Counted from the first letter of the stretch, positions 1 through 7,879 are shown. The stretch is 64,000 nt of DNA from Streptomyces sp. AcH 505 (GCF_000818175.1 NZ_JTIY01000003.1:29291-93290); one strand, 5' to 3'. The notes: a model not told the origin generated them from the letters alone. A program made the numbers and translations.

Positions 1-365
1 GGGCATTTCTGGGTGGCGGTGAGTTGGTTGGGGTGCCGGTCGTAGATGAGGCGGGCACTGTGGGGGTTGTCGGGGTCCATGAGCGCCGTGGCTTGGTCGG
101 TGCTCATGCCGGTCCAGGTGTCGTAGTAGGCGGGTATGCCGAGGGTGCCGGCGTGGATGGTGGCGGTGGCGGCGTTGGCGCGGGCGTCGAAGATGACGGG
201 CGGGTCGAGGATCACGACCGGTTCGGCCGGGTCTGGGGCGGGCTTGTCGAGGCTGATGGGTGTGGTTTTGGTGAGGTCGACCAGGCGGAGGGGCGGCTGG
301 GGTGCGGGGGCCCGGCGGGTGGGCTGGGTGCGGTGCGGCTTGCGGGTGCGGGTACGGCTGCTCAC
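1..365 (-). CDS. Hypothetical protein, 3' end beyond window edge
   Basis: An open minus-strand frame of about 121 codons runs off the left edge without a stop. It begins at GTG 365, preceded by GGAGAAC about 8 nt upstream, and its start overlaps the stop of the next small gene (GTGA). The N-terminus is Arg/Pro-rich. It is followed by segments such as PVVILDPPVIFDARANA and IPAYYDTWTG. I recognise no family; the C-terminus cannot be seen. Confidence 0.6.
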   Translation of the reverse strand, partial: MSSRTRTRKPHRTQPTRRAPAPQPPLRLVDLTKTTPISLDKPAPDPAEPVVILDPPVIFDARANAATATIHAGTLGIPAYYDTWTGMSTDQATALMDPDNPHSARLIYDRHPNQLTATQKC

Positions 366-484
366 GGTTGTTCTCCGTCCTGGTGCTGGGTGTTGTTGCG
401 TGGTGCGAGGCCGTGCTGGGAGGCGTAGATCATGGCTGCGGCTATGACTCCGAGCACGGCGGCGATCGAGGCGGGCCAGGTCAC
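362..484 (-). CDS. 40-residue single-pass membrane protein
   Basis: A short gene starting at GTG 484, which overlaps the stop of the upstream gene, and ending on the start of the downstream gene. Both junctions are GTGA, so translation is probably coupled. The product has one hydrophobic stretch (WPASIAAVLGVIAAAMIY, about residues 3-20) followed by a polar, Gln/Asn-rich tail, so one transmembrane helix is likely. Function unknown. Confidence 0.6.
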   Translation of the reverse strand: MTWPASIAAVLGVIAAAMIYASQHGLAPRNNTQHQDGEQP

Positions 485-801
485 TCGGTCGGCTGGGGAG
501 CGTCGGGGCCGGCCGGTACGCCGGCCATTTCCGCGTCAAGGTCGAGTGAGTACCGGAGCATGGCGGCGGCGTGGTCCTGGCCGATGCCGTCCAGCCAGTC
601 GGCGTTGGAGCGGGTCATCTCGGCGCGGGAGGCGCGGATGCGGTCCAGCTCGGCCAGCAAGGCAGGGACCGCGTCGGCCGGTGCGTGTGCGGAGCAGCAG
701 GAGAAGCCGATGGTCGGGTGATCCTGGTAGACCGCCACGGCGGTACGGATCTCCTGCTCACGTTCCGGGGTGAGGGGGCTGGCGGGGGTGGTGTCGGTCA
801 T
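481..801 (-). CDS. Hypothetical protein (106 aa)
   Basis: Soluble, mostly helical protein. The N-terminal half has EREQEIRTAVAVYQDHP and a CC pair; a helical segment with DWLDGIGQDH follows. The ATG start has an AAGGAACC ribosome site. It is the first of a run of small leftward accessory genes with overlapping ends. I recognise no function. Confidence 0.7.
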   Translation of the reverse strand: MTDTTPASPLTPEREQEIRTAVAVYQDHPTIGFSCCSAHAPADAVPALLAELDRIRASRAEMTRSNADWLDGIGQDHAAAMLRYSLDLDAEMAGVPAGPDAPQPTE

Positions 802-844
802 CGGGTTCCTTCCGTGCTGAGCGGTCTGGTCTCTTCGGTGGCGC

Positions 845-1135
845 TCACGAGGTCACCTCTGTCATGCAGTGGCGCTCCCACTTGGCGGCGAACCGGTCGA
901 TCGGCTTGTCCGGCGTGACGGTTCCGAGGTCCTTGCCGCACTGGCAGGACCCGATCAGTTCGCAGTCGCCGTACTGGACGATCAGGGCGTGGCCGCCCGC
1001 GAGGGTTTCCCGGAAGTCAGGGTCCGGCTGATCGGCCCACGGTTCGGCGTAGGTGCGTGTGAGCAGCGCGCGGGCAGCAACGGCGGTGAGGCCGGTCTTC
1101 TCCAGTGCGTCGAGGAGGTCCATGCGGGCGGTCAC
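845..1135 (-). CDS. Hypothetical protein with CxC motif (96 aa)
   Basis: Starts at GTG 1135, overlapping the stop of the gene upstream (GTGA); an internal ATG at 1123 is an alternative. The protein has an N-terminal helix (MDLLDALEKTGLTAVAARALL) and a C-terminal half with GDCELIGSCQCGK and a further Cys, possibly metal-binding. Probably translated with its neighbours. Family not recognised. Confidence 0.7.
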   Translation of the reverse strand: MTARMDLLDALEKTGLTAVAARALLTRTYAEPWADQPDPDFRETLAGGHALIVQYGDCELIGSCQCGKDLGTVTPDKPIDRFAAKWERHCMTEVTS

Positions 1136-1395
1136 AGGGCATCGGCCAGCAGGTCGACGTGCGCCAGCTCGGTCTCGGCTGCCTTGACGGCGGCCAGCTC
1201 GAAGCGGAGTTCGATGATGCGGTCCTGGTAGCCGAGGACGTACATGAGGGCGGGGTGGTATTCGGCGTGGAGGGCGGCACGGACGTTGAGTTGGTCGAGG
1301 GTGAGGGTGGCGGAGTCGTCGTAGGCGTCGCCGCGGCCGGCGTAGTAGGGGTCGGGGTCGCCGGTGGTGGCGGGGGCGGGGGTCATGGTGGTCAT
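1132..1395 (-). CDS. Hypothetical protein (87 aa)
   Basis: Starts at ATG 1395. The N-terminal 30 residues are low-complexity (Pro/Asp/Tyr) and the rest forms a helix rich in Ala, Glu and Leu (DRIIELRFELAAVKAAE). The stop overlaps the next start by 4 nt. It may be a small coiled-coil protein; function unknown. Confidence 0.65.
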   Translation of the reverse strand: MTTMTPAPATTGDPDPYYAGRGDAYDDSATLTLDQLNVRAALHAEYHPALMYVLGYQDRIIELRFELAAVKAAETELAHVDLLADAL

Positions 1396-1432
1396 GTCGG
1401 GTCTCCGTCTGGTGGGGGCGGGCGGCTGGGGG

Positions 1433-1783
1433 TTACGCGACGGTGCGGAGGGCGTTGGTGATTTCGTAGGCGACGACCTCGGTGTCGAGGAGCAGCACGG
1501 ACACGTGGACGGGGATGGTCGTGCCGTTGGCGTAGGGCTCGGTGGTGGTGTGGAGGGTCCACAGGGCGAGCTGGTCGCCGGCGGGCTGGCGGGTGGTGGT
1601 GCCGTGCATGATGTGGAGCCAGAGGGCGAGGTCGTCAATGTCGGCGGTGAAGATGTGGGCGGTTCCGTCGTCGCGTACTTCGAGGCGTCCGAGGGGCAGG
1701 CCGTAGAGGTTGGTGGTGCATTCGACGGCGGTGGTGATGTCCTGGCGGGCCTGCTGGCGGGCGAGGAAGCTGGTGTCGGCCAT
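1433..1783 (-). CDS. Hypothetical protein (116 aa)
   Basis: ATG 1783 was chosen because it follows CAGGAGAACCC, while the longer open frame has no convincing site. The predicted fold is alternating strands and helices, with DDGTAHIFTADIDDLALWL and IPVHVSVLLLDTEVVAYEI. It belongs to the leftward accessory operon that begins near 2.28 kb. No family recognised. Confidence 0.65.
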   Translation of the reverse strand: MADTSFLARQQARQDITTAVECTTNLYGLPLGRLEVRDDGTAHIFTADIDDLALWLHIMHGTTTRQPAGDQLALWTLHTTTEPYANGTTIPVHVSVLLLDTEVVAYEITNALRTVA

Positions 1784-1884
1784 GGGTTCTCCTGTGCTGG
1801 GTGTGCGGAGGTTGGACACCCGGGCCTGGGAGCTACTGCCGTACCTGGGGTGCGGGTGCTCACCAAGCCCGGGGAGCTTGGGGG

Positions 1885-2229
1885 TTAGTCGCTTTCGATG
1901 CGGTGTTCGTCGGCGCAGGTCTCGCACTGGACGAATTCGACGGTGCCGTCCCGGTAGGTGCGGGCCTTTACGGCGTCGAACACGCGGGTGCAGCCGTAGC
2001 AGTTCTGGCAGCTGCAGCGGGCGAGTTCACCGGAGGCCGGGGGTCGGATGCCGATGAGGTCGATGACCTGGCCGTGGAGGAGGGCGGAGGCGGTGAGGTT
2101 TCGGTTGTCGGCCTCATGGTCGGCCTGGTCGAGCAGGGCGCTGGCCTTGGCGGCAGTGCCGGGGGCGAGTCGGTGAAGCTGGATCTCGCAGGGGCGTGTT
2201 TGGGCGTGCGGCAGTACAGCTGTGGCCAT
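1885..2229 (-). CDS. Cys-rich hypothetical protein (114 aa)
   Basis: The first gene after the promoter at 2291-2319. It has a helical N-terminal half, then CSCQNCYGC and CETC clusters typical of a small zinc-binding module (five or more Cys in about 45 residues), ending in DEHRIESD. A nucleic-acid or protein-binding zinc knuckle is plausible, but no specific role can be assigned. Confidence 0.7.
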   Translation of the reverse strand: MATAVLPHAQTRPCEIQLHRLAPGTAAKASALLDQADHEADNRNLTASALLHGQVIDLIGIRPPASGELARCSCQNCYGCTRVFDAVKARTYRDGTVEFVQCETCADEHRIESD

Positions 2230-2290
2230 GTCTGGCTCCTGAACTGGGGTGCTGTGTCCGCGTGTTGGGCGGGACGTTGTCGGCTACGCC

Positions 2291-2328
2291 AGACTAACGC
2301 GAATGTAGTGTCATGGCAATACATTGGG
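2291..2328 (-). promoter_or_regulatory. Leftward promoter with operator half-site
   Basis: On the minus strand, TTGCCA (2314-2319) is separated by 17 nt from TAGTCT (2291-2296), a good -35/-10 pair for the gene starting at 2229. The -35 lies in CCCAATGTATTGC (2316-2328), identical to one arm of the perfect palindrome at 17577-17606. The opposite arm here matches at only 9 of 13 positions. The shared arm suggests control by the same protein. Confidence 0.6.
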
Positions 2329-2345
2329 TGGGGTGGGCATGAGAA

Positions 2346-2382
2346 AGCCCCCGGACCCGGCGGTAAACCCGGGGCGGGGGCT
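2346..2382 (-). terminator. Intrinsic terminator after the 2410-2682 gene
   Basis: AGCCCCCG and CGGGGGCT form an 8-bp stem with further inner GC pairing; on the minus strand it is followed by TTTCT. It sits between the end of the gene at 2410 and the promoter at 2.3 kb, so it separates two leftward transcription units. Confidence 0.6.
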
Positions 2383-2409
2383 CCTCTGTCCTGCGGGACC
2401 AGACCTGAA

Positions 2410-2682
2410 CTAGTCCCGCTTGGCGATCTCCTCCTTGTGCACCCGAAGCATCTCGGTGAAGGACACCACCATGACGCTCTGCCGGCGGCCAATGTCACGG
2501 TTCAACCTGGCCACCCACCGATGGGAGACGCGCTCCTCCCACTCGGTCCTGACGTCGTGTGCGGCGATCCACCGCCTCAGGGTCGTCTCGCTGGCGGGGT
2601 GCCCCGTCTCCCTGAATAAGGCGGAGCACTCCTGGAGGGTGACCATGTCGCTGACGTCCGGCGTGACTGTGAAGACGGCCAA
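2410..2682 (-). CDS. Small helix-turn-helix protein (90 aa)
   Basis: Starts at TTG 2682 with GGGAGG six nt upstream. The protein has a MerR/excisionase-like order: VTLQECSALFRETGHPASETTL followed by LRRWIAAHDV, as in winged-helix DNA-binding domains that read 'hydrophobic-x-E-x-A/C-x-L...T-L-R-R-W-I'. It probably binds DNA as a small regulator. It is a single-gene unit ending at a terminator. The target is unknown. Confidence 0.6.
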   Translation of the reverse strand: MAVFTVTPDVSDMVTLQECSALFRETGHPASETTLRRWIAAHDVRTEWEERVSHRWVARLNRDIGRRQSVMVVSFTEMLRVHKEEIAKRD

Positions 2683-2824
2683 GGTCGGCCTCCCGATGAT
2701 CGACGGTCGCAGTTCGCAGCTGACGGCGGCCGATACCGAGTGAACCCCCCGTCGGGGTCCAGTGAAATGCGGTGGTTCCTATTGAGTTGTGGCTCTTGTG
2801 GTAGGTAGACCAGCGGACTGGCCG

Positions 2825-3376
2825 TCAGGTTGTACCGCCTGCGGCTTTTTCTTGATGGCTCAACCGGTTGACGTGCTCGTACGCCAGGTGCCCCAGTGAC
2901 CAAGTGTTGGCGATGCCGTCACTGTCGACGCACGGGTCGACGGCGGGCTGATAGGCGCAGACTGCGCGGCGCCGGGCGGCGTCCCAGAACAGGCCCCATG
3001 TTCCGCAGCCGGGGCAGGGGTGCGGGCGGATCACTTTGTGGTCGCCGGCGGCTATCGCGTGTTCGAGGCCCTGCCGGTAGATGACCCGCTCCCGCTCGAG
3101 GCGTCGTTCGCCCTCGAGGTCGGGGGTGCTGGCGCGCCACCAGTCGTACACGGCGGCGACGTCGGCGGGGACTGGGCCGGCGTTGCGGGTCTGCTGGGCG
3201 CGGGCTTTGCGGGTGACTTCGTCGACACTGCGGACGATGTGGTCGAACACGGCCAGGTTCAGGGGTACGGGGTGCATGGCGGCTGGGCCGCGTTCTTGGG
3301 GACCGCGGTTGGGGGGCGTAGTGAACTCTGTTGCGAGGAGGTGGAGTCTGCCCGCTGCCGGGTCGTCCTGTCCCAT
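2825..3376 (-). CDS. Hypothetical zinc-ribbon-like protein (183 aa)
   Basis: ATG 3376 follows a GGGGACA site; an internal ATG at 3277 is possible but has no ribosome site. The N-terminal half is helical (MHPVPLNLAVFDHIVRSVDEVTR). The second half carries CPGCGTWGLFWD and later Cys residues (VCAYQPAVDPC), suggesting a zinc-binding module. I recognise no function. Confidence 0.6.
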   Translation of the reverse strand: MGQDDPAAGRLHLLATEFTTPPNRGPQERGPAAMHPVPLNLAVFDHIVRSVDEVTRKARAQQTRNAGPVPADVAAVYDWWRASTPDLEGERRLERERVIYRQGLEHAIAAGDHKVIRPHPCPGCGTWGLFWDAARRRAVCAYQPAVDPCVDSDGIANTWSLGHLAYEHVNRLSHQEKAAGGTT

Positions 3377-3612
3377 GGTGTCCCCGTCCCGTCGTGGCCC
3401 CGGGGGCGCAGTGCGTAGCGGACATGGTGCCGGGGCGCGCGCCGGGGGCCGGAGATGTTGTTCCTCCGGTGTTCCGGACGCCCCATGATGGCACGGGTAT
3501 GGCCGTTGTTGAACGTGTTGTTGCCGATGATCTACGGTCTGTGCACGGTTGTTGCGGAGTCGGCACATCTGACCACTCATCAGTAACATGCGAGGTCAGG
3601 GCCGGTGGGGTG

Positions 3613-4038
3613 TTACAGCCCTTGGGGCGCCTGCCTCATGCCTTCGAAGGTTGCCATGAGCATGGCGTGTTCTGCGGGGCCGATGAGGCCTTGGGCGAGG
3701 GCGCCGTCGATGAGGTTGAGGACGCCGTCCATGGTGATCGTGAAGGCCTGCGCCGTGGCCGGGTCGGTCAGGGTGCGTCCGCGACTGGTGAACAGTGCCT
3801 GGACTTGTTCCCCTATGGCGGCGAGGACCGGGTCGACGGGCGGCGCCTCGTGGGCTGTGGGGCCGGCGGGTCGGGTGCTGATGCCTGGGGGTCCGGTCGT
3901 GCCGGGGGCGGGCCTTCGGCGGTGGTCGCTGAGGCTGATCACGTCCGCACCGTCCACGCCCGCGGTGCCGGGATCTCCGGGCGGGCGGGTGTGGCAGGTG
4001 CAGGTGGTGGGGCATGGGGGTTGCGCTGCTGCGGGCAT
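3613..4038 (-). CDS. Hypothetical protein (141 aa)
   Basis: ATG 4038 was chosen because GGAGACGCC precedes it. The N-terminus is Cys/Pro-rich (CPTTCTCHTRPP), the middle is low-complexity, and residues about 70-140 form an alpha-helical domain (GEQVQALFTSRGRTL, FTITMDGVLNLIDGALAQ). It is the last leftward gene before a long noncoding gap. No family recognised. Confidence 0.6.
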   Translation of the reverse strand: MPAAAQPPCPTTCTCHTRPPGDPGTAGVDGADVISLSDHRRRPAPGTTGPPGISTRPAGPTAHEAPPVDPVLAAIGEQVQALFTSRGRTLTDPATAQAFTITMDGVLNLIDGALAQGLIGPAEHAMLMATFEGMRQAPQGL

Positions 4039-4638
4039 GGGGCGTCTCCGCTCCTCCGGCAGGCGGGAAGGGGCTGTACGGGGTCCGGCACTCCTCCGGT
4101 CCCGTACCCCGGTCCTGACTGCCGTCCAGGGCCGGGGATGCCACTGTGACACCTATTACGGCCGGTAGGTACGGAGAGACTCAGTTTTGACATTGCGATA
4201 ACCGACCGAGGGGTAACCTACCGGCCAATCCCGTACAGACTGTGGGTGGCTGATGTACGCGGGGTACGGGTGAGCCCCCGACAGTCGGGGGGACGGTGTT
4301 TTGCCGACAACGTCTGCCCGGCCCGGCGGGGGCTCTAGGACCTCACGGGCAGCCCCGTCAGATGACGGTGATTGTAGCGGGGTTAGCGTCCGTGCTGGTG
4401 GGGGTTGGGGAAGTTTCTGCCGGGCACGGGGTCTGGGTGCGGGGCCGAGGGCTGCGAACTCCGTGGGCGGAGTGCCTCGACCCCGCCACTGGGCTCCCGA
4501 TGGGAACGCCAGTAGTACCCACTCAACGGTGCCTGGTACACGTATGGGAAGGGGTGTGCGGCTTGTTTCACTCGTTCGCGTGACCGAAAAACCACTGCAA
4601 GTTACCGGGATTCGGCGGATACTGACCAGAATTCAAAA
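4039..4638. other. Noncoding region between accessory genes and parAB
   Basis: About 600 bp without a convincing gene. It contains an 11-bp perfect inverted repeat, GGCCGGTAGGT at 4160-4170 and ACCTACCGGCC at 4216-4226, with the AT-richest stretch of the area and a TTGACA box (4186-4191) between the arms. This could be a promoter-operator or part of an origin; I see no iterons. Confidence 0.45.
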
Positions 4639-4679
4639 GCGGCCCCACTACCTCCGGTAAACGCAGGCAGTGGGGCCGC
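4639..4679 (-). terminator. Intrinsic terminator of the parAB unit
   Basis: GCGGCCCCACT (4639-4649) and AGTGGGGCCGC (4669-4679) form a perfect 11-bp stem around a 19-nt loop. On the minus strand it is followed by TTTTG. It lies just downstream of the parA stop at 4703, with one candidate parS between. Confidence 0.75.
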
Positions 4680-4683
4680 AGTC

Positions 4684-4698
4684 GGTTCTGGCAGAACC
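4684..4698. repeat. Candidate parS copy 1
   Basis: GGTTCTGGCAGAACC: two 7-bp arms around one base. It lies between the parA stop and the terminator. One of six copies, all in or beside the par/rep genes. Confidence 0.65.
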
Positions 4699-4702
4699 GG
4701 AT

Positions 4703-5575
4703 TCACCCCTTCACGGGGAACCCGATCCGGTCCGTGATCCCCCGGAACAAGGTCATCGACTCCGACTTGGGGGCCCAGATCGGCAAGGGCTCCTGGGCGT
4801 CGAACGCTTCCGCCACGACAACCGCGTTACGGATGCCGGGCAGCAGCCGGTCCCCGTACGACGCCAGAGCTTCGTCCTGCATGTTCGTGAAGAACTTCCC
4901 CTGCGACTCCGCCTTGGCGTCATTGACGCAGTACCAGCTGCACCGTGTCGAGACGCCGTGGTCCTCGAAGTCGGCGACCACGTCCAGGACCTCCTGCGCG
5001 AGGGCACGGGCCCCGCGGAGTTCCTTCCGCATGGGCCGCATCATCGTGATGACGTCCGTCCCCGCGACAAGGAGCGACTGCGACAGGCGCGCGTACGAGG
5101 CGGGGGCGTCGATGGCGATGAAGTCGTACTGGCCCTGCTGGACCTGTGTCTTCAGGACGTCGCGCAACCAGAACACCCCGAGAGGATCCTGGACCAGCTC
5201 GCCGTCGGCCTGCGACATCTTGATGTCGCCGCGCACCAGGTCCAGTCCGGGGATGACCTGGAAGGCGTCGTCGCCGTCGCCGGCCTCTATGCGGGTGCGG
5301 GCGGGAACGGTGACGTCGGCGAGCTTGGCCCGGCGCAGCATGAGGTCGTGGATGGTCTGCACGCCGGGCGGGACGAAGTCACCGTCGTATCCGTACCAGT
5401 ACGACATGTCTGACTGCAGGTCGGCGTCGACGATGAGGCCGCGGTATCCGCGGAGGGCCGCTTCGGTGAAGACGGTGTTCGCGAACGTGGTCTTCCCGAC
5501 GGACCCGGCCCGGTTCATCATCACGAACACGGGGGGCAGGTGGGGTGCGTACAGAGGGGGCGTGTACTGGGTCAT
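4703..5575 (-). CDS. parA: ParA-type partition ATPase
   Basis: A 290-residue Walker-type ATPase that in this family drives plasmid segregation with ParB on the nucleoid. The P-loop region is NRAGSVGKTTF (about residues 21-31, Lys28). It departs from the usual KGGxGKTT because the signature Lys is replaced. The Walker A' segment is LIVDADLQS (47-55) and Walker B is YDFIAIDAPAS (about 150-160). There is no N-terminal DNA-binding extension, so it resembles a short ParA. ATG 5575 follows AAGGAGACCC. It lies directly downstream of ParB, an inverted order compared with most parAB operons. The assignment is firm; centromere choice is inferred from the nearby palindromes. Confidence 0.88.
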   Translation of the reverse strand: MTQYTPPLYAPHLPPVFVMMNRAGSVGKTTFANTVFTEAALRGYRGLIVDADLQSDMSYWYGYDGDFVPPGVQTIHDLMLRRAKLADVTVPARTRIEAGDGDDAFQVIPGLDLVRGDIKMSQADGELVQDPLGVFWLRDVLKTQVQQGQYDFIAIDAPASYARLSQSLLVAGTDVITMMRPMRKELRGARALAQEVLDVVADFEDHGVSTRCSWYCVNDAKAESQGKFFTNMQDEALASYGDRLLPGIRNAVVVAEAFDAQEPLPIWAPKSESMTLFRGITDRIGFPVKG

Positions 5576-5604
5576 GGGTCTCCTTGAGCGAAGGCCGAGG
5601 GTGG

Positions 5605-7023
5605 TCAGCCGAGGTGGCGGCGCTCCCACTCGGCTGGCTCGTAGCCAGCTTCGATCAGGTGGGTGAGGTAGGCGACGTCGCGGTAGTCCCAGTTGCGGCT
5701 GCGGTTGGAGGCTCGCAGTTCATCTTCGGCGAGGGCGACCGCGTAGGCGAGTCTGGCGATCAGGGTAGCGTCCCCGCGGACGAGGAGGGCGTCGCGGTAG
5801 CTGTTGGCTCCCATGGCTGCGGCGTCGGCTTGGTCGGCGTCCTTGAGCCAGCCGTGGGCGCGGGTGAGCGCGGGCGGGGTGGCGTGGATGAGGGCGGTCA
5901 CTGCGACGCGGGTGCTCTGTGGGTCGGTGGCCGGCTTGTCGTAGTCGATGACGAGCTGGCGGCAGTGCTCGTTGCGGGCGGCGTTCGCTTGGGCGCGGCC
6001 TTCTTGTTCGGCTGTGACCGCGGGGGTGGCGACACGGGCCGGCTCGAGGGTCTTCGCCTCGCCGGCCTCTGCCTCACTTGCCGGGGTGGCTGCCGGTTCT
6101 GCCAGAACCGGTTCTGTGCTCGCCGGGTCCTCGAGCGTTGCGGCGGTGACTGCCGTCGGCACAAGGGCGGGTTCTGGGTGAGGGGGGTTCGGTTCGGGTT
6201 CAGCGGTCCGGGACGGCGGCACGGTGGGCGTCGCATCCGGTTCTGGCAGAACCGGTTCGGGCGGGGTGCTGGGAGCTGGGGTGCTGTCGTAGTCGGTTCT
6301 GGCAGAACCGCCCAGGAGGATGTTGACGGCGTCCTGGGCGATGACGCTGCGGCTGCGCATGATCTCTGCCGCGTCCAGGACCCGCTCGGGCTGCCCGTCC
6401 AGGGCGACGAGGAGGTTGTAGGCGGCGTCCACTCCGAGGCGTTTCTCATGGATGGCCTGCTGGGCGTCCTTGGGCAGGGCCAGCAGCGCGATGCGCTTCG
6501 TGATGTGCGACTTGCTCTTGCCGACCTGCTTGCCGATCTGGGCGTGGGTAGCGCCCTTGCCTTGCAGGCGCCGGTAGCCCTCGCCCTCCTGGAAGACGTT
6601 GAGGGCCTTTCGCTTCAGGTTCTCTTCCAGCATGAGCAGGTCGAGGTGCTTAACCTGATCGTCCTGGACGTCGACCTTGACTTCTGTCAGCCCGGCCAGG
6701 GATGCGGCAGCCAGTCGTCGGTGTCCGGCCATGACGATGAAGTCGGCGCCGGCAACAGCATCTGCGTCTTGGGGGTACTCCCGAAGGTGCGCGTCACGGG
6801 TGCAGACGACGAGGGCCTGGATGAGGCCGATCTCCCGCATGGAGTTGACGGTCGCATCTTGTTCTTCGTCGCTCTCCCAGAGGTCGTCGCCGCGTAGGTT
6901 CTGCGGGTTGGGCACGATGCGGGTGATCGCGATTTCGCGGGCTCGAGATGCGTCTGGCCGCAGCGGGATCTCTTTGACGGCTCCTGCGGTGTTCTGTGAC
7001 CCGCCGGGCTTCGAGCGCGGCAT
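5605..7023 (-). CDS. parB: ParB-type centromere-binding protein
   Basis: 472 residues. ParB/Srx-type N-terminal domain with ITRIVPNPQNLRGD (about 33-46), an AGHRRL box (about 99-104) corresponding to the CTP-binding GxRR region, and LDLLMLEENLKRKALNVFQE. A helix-turn-helix covers about 159-181 (THAQIGKQVGKSKSHITKR). The Pro/Glu-rich linker (about 240-340) contains three palindromes at DNA level. The C-terminal 130 residues are helical and unlike chromosomal ParB. ATG 7023 has a strong AGGAGGAACCG site. Known role of the family: loads on parS and stimulates ParA. Here it can bind sites inside its own gene, which may limit its expression. Confidence 0.9.
   Translation of the reverse strand: MPRSKPGGSQNTAGAVKEIPLRPDASRAREIAITRIVPNPQNLRGDDLWESDEEQDATVNSMREIGLIQALVVCTRDAHLREYPQDADAVAGADFIVMAGHRRLAAASLAGLTEVKVDVQDDQVKHLDLLMLEENLKRKALNVFQEGEGYRRLQGKGATHAQIGKQVGKSKSHITKRIALLALPKDAQQAIHEKRLGVDAAYNLLVALDGQPERVLDAAEIMRSRSVIAQDAVNILLGGSARTDYDSTPAPSTPPEPVLPEPDATPTVPPSRTAEPEPNPPHPEPALVPTAVTAATLEDPASTEPVLAEPAATPASEAEAGEAKTLEPARVATPAVTAEQEGRAQANAARNEHCRQLVIDYDKPATDPQSTRVAVTALIHATPPALTRAHGWLKDADQADAAAMGANSYRDALLVRGDATLIARLAYAVALAEDELRASNRSRNWDYRDVAYLTHLIEAGYEPAEWERRHLG
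6095..6109. repeat. Candidate parS copy 2 (inside parB)
   Basis: GGTTCTGCCAGAACC, the only copy with C in the centre. It lies within the linker-coding part of parB, where it encodes part of an EPVLAEP segment. Confidence 0.6.
6239..6253. repeat. Candidate parS copy 3 (inside parB)
   Basis: GGTTCTGGCAGAACC in the parB linker; encodes part of EPVLPEPD on the minus strand. Confidence 0.6.
6295..6309. repeat. Candidate parS copy 4 (inside parB)
   Basis: GGTTCTGGCAGAACC, read in another codon phase than copies 2 and 3 (encodes GSARTDY). The DNA sequence, not the peptide, is therefore conserved. Confidence 0.6.
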
Positions 7024-7068
7024 CGGTTCCTCCTGCGTGGTGCTCGGGTGTACCGCCCGGACATTACC

Positions 7069-7083
7069 GGTTCTGGCAGAACC
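7069..7083. repeat. Candidate parS copy 5 (upstream of parB)
   Basis: GGTTCTGGCAGAACC 46 bp upstream of the parB start, in the only gap between parB and the gene at 7113. Well placed for autoregulation of parBA. Confidence 0.65.
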
Positions 7084-7112
7084 GGTGGAGGACTGGGGCA
7101 TTCCCGGGTGAG

Positions 7113-7406
7113 TCAGTACGGCTGCCCCTGGTGTTCCTTGATGAGGTGGTCGAGCATGCGGCGTTCGGCTTCGGCCTGGTAGGCGTCGCGTGCTTCGTCT
7201 GGGTGGACGTGCTGGTGGGTGAAGTACCAGTCGAGGGTGGTGTCCCAGCATGCGGCGCCCATGAGGTGGACGTCGGCGTGGAGGAGGCAGGTGGTGGGCT
7301 GTGGGGGGTGTTGGGCGGGCAATGCTGCTCCTGTGCTGGCCGGGTCGGTTCCGCGGTAAACCACGGTGCCGCACTTGGCGCTGATCGTTGCCCCTGCCCG
7401 GGTCAT
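7113..7406 (-). CDS. Hypothetical protein (97 aa)
   Basis: ATG 7406 overlaps the stop of the SLOG gene by 4 nt. It contains scattered Cys and His (KCGTVVYRGTD, CLLHADVHLMGAACWD) and a helical C-terminus with DEARDAYQAEAERRMLDHL. Its overlap places it in the replication operon upstream of parB. Function not recognised. Confidence 0.65.
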   Translation of the reverse strand: MTRAGATISAKCGTVVYRGTDPASTGAALPAQHPPQPTTCLLHADVHLMGAACWDTTLDWYFTHQHVHPDEARDAYQAEAERRMLDHLIKEHQGQPY

Positions 7407-7879
7407 GCGAGGACGCGGAGGACGGGGAGGCCTGCCTTCTTGGCGCGGCGGATGCAGTCTGCGGTGCCGTGGGAGTCGTGCGGTTGGGGCTTGCGGCAGG
7501 TGGCCCGAGTACAGGGGCGGATGAAGGCCACGCATAGGCGGGGTTGGAGGTCGACCATGTGCTGGTTGCGGCGGTGGCCGGCTGTTGGGCAGTAGTCCCG
7601 GCCGGCTCGGGGCCGCCGGTGGCCGGGCGGGCATTGCGGGCTGCAGGGGCCTTCCCAGTCGGAGGGGTGGGGGTCTCGGGGGATGCCGTTGCTGAGGGCC
7701 CATTGGTCGGAGAGGTCGTCGGCTCCTTCGGCGGTGCCGTGGGTGATGAGGATGCCGTCGTAGCCGTCTTGGATGGCGTCGTGCCAGGTCTGGAGGAGGG
7801 TGTTGGCGACGAGTTGGGTGTCGGTGAGGGTGCGGGGTCCGGTGATGAGGATCCGTGCGTAGTTGGGCGGGAGGTTCAT
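7403..7879 (-). CDS. SLOG-fold (DUF2493/YspA-like) nucleotide-binding protein
   Basis: 158 residues. N-terminal strand and loop RILITGPRTLTDTQLV, then GILITHGTAEGADDLSDQWAL. This fits the DUF2493/cpYpsA-type SLOG pattern (Gly-Ser/Pro-Arg loop, then G-x-A-x-G-A-D followed by W/A). The C-terminus has CSPQCPPGHRRPRAGRDYC and CTRATC, an added Cys/His-rich part. The family is proposed to bind nucleotides or nucleotide-derived ligands; its role in phages is unknown. Both ends overlap neighbours (7403-7406 and 7876-7879), so it is co-translated with the DciA-like gene. Confidence 0.65.
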   Translation of the reverse strand: MNLPPNYARILITGPRTLTDTQLVANTLLQTWHDAIQDGYDGILITHGTAEGADDLSDQWALSNGIPRDPHPSDWEGPCSPQCPPGHRRPRAGRDYCPTAGHRRNQHMVDLQPRLCVAFIRPCTRATCRKPQPHDSHGTADCIRRAKKAGLPVLRVLA

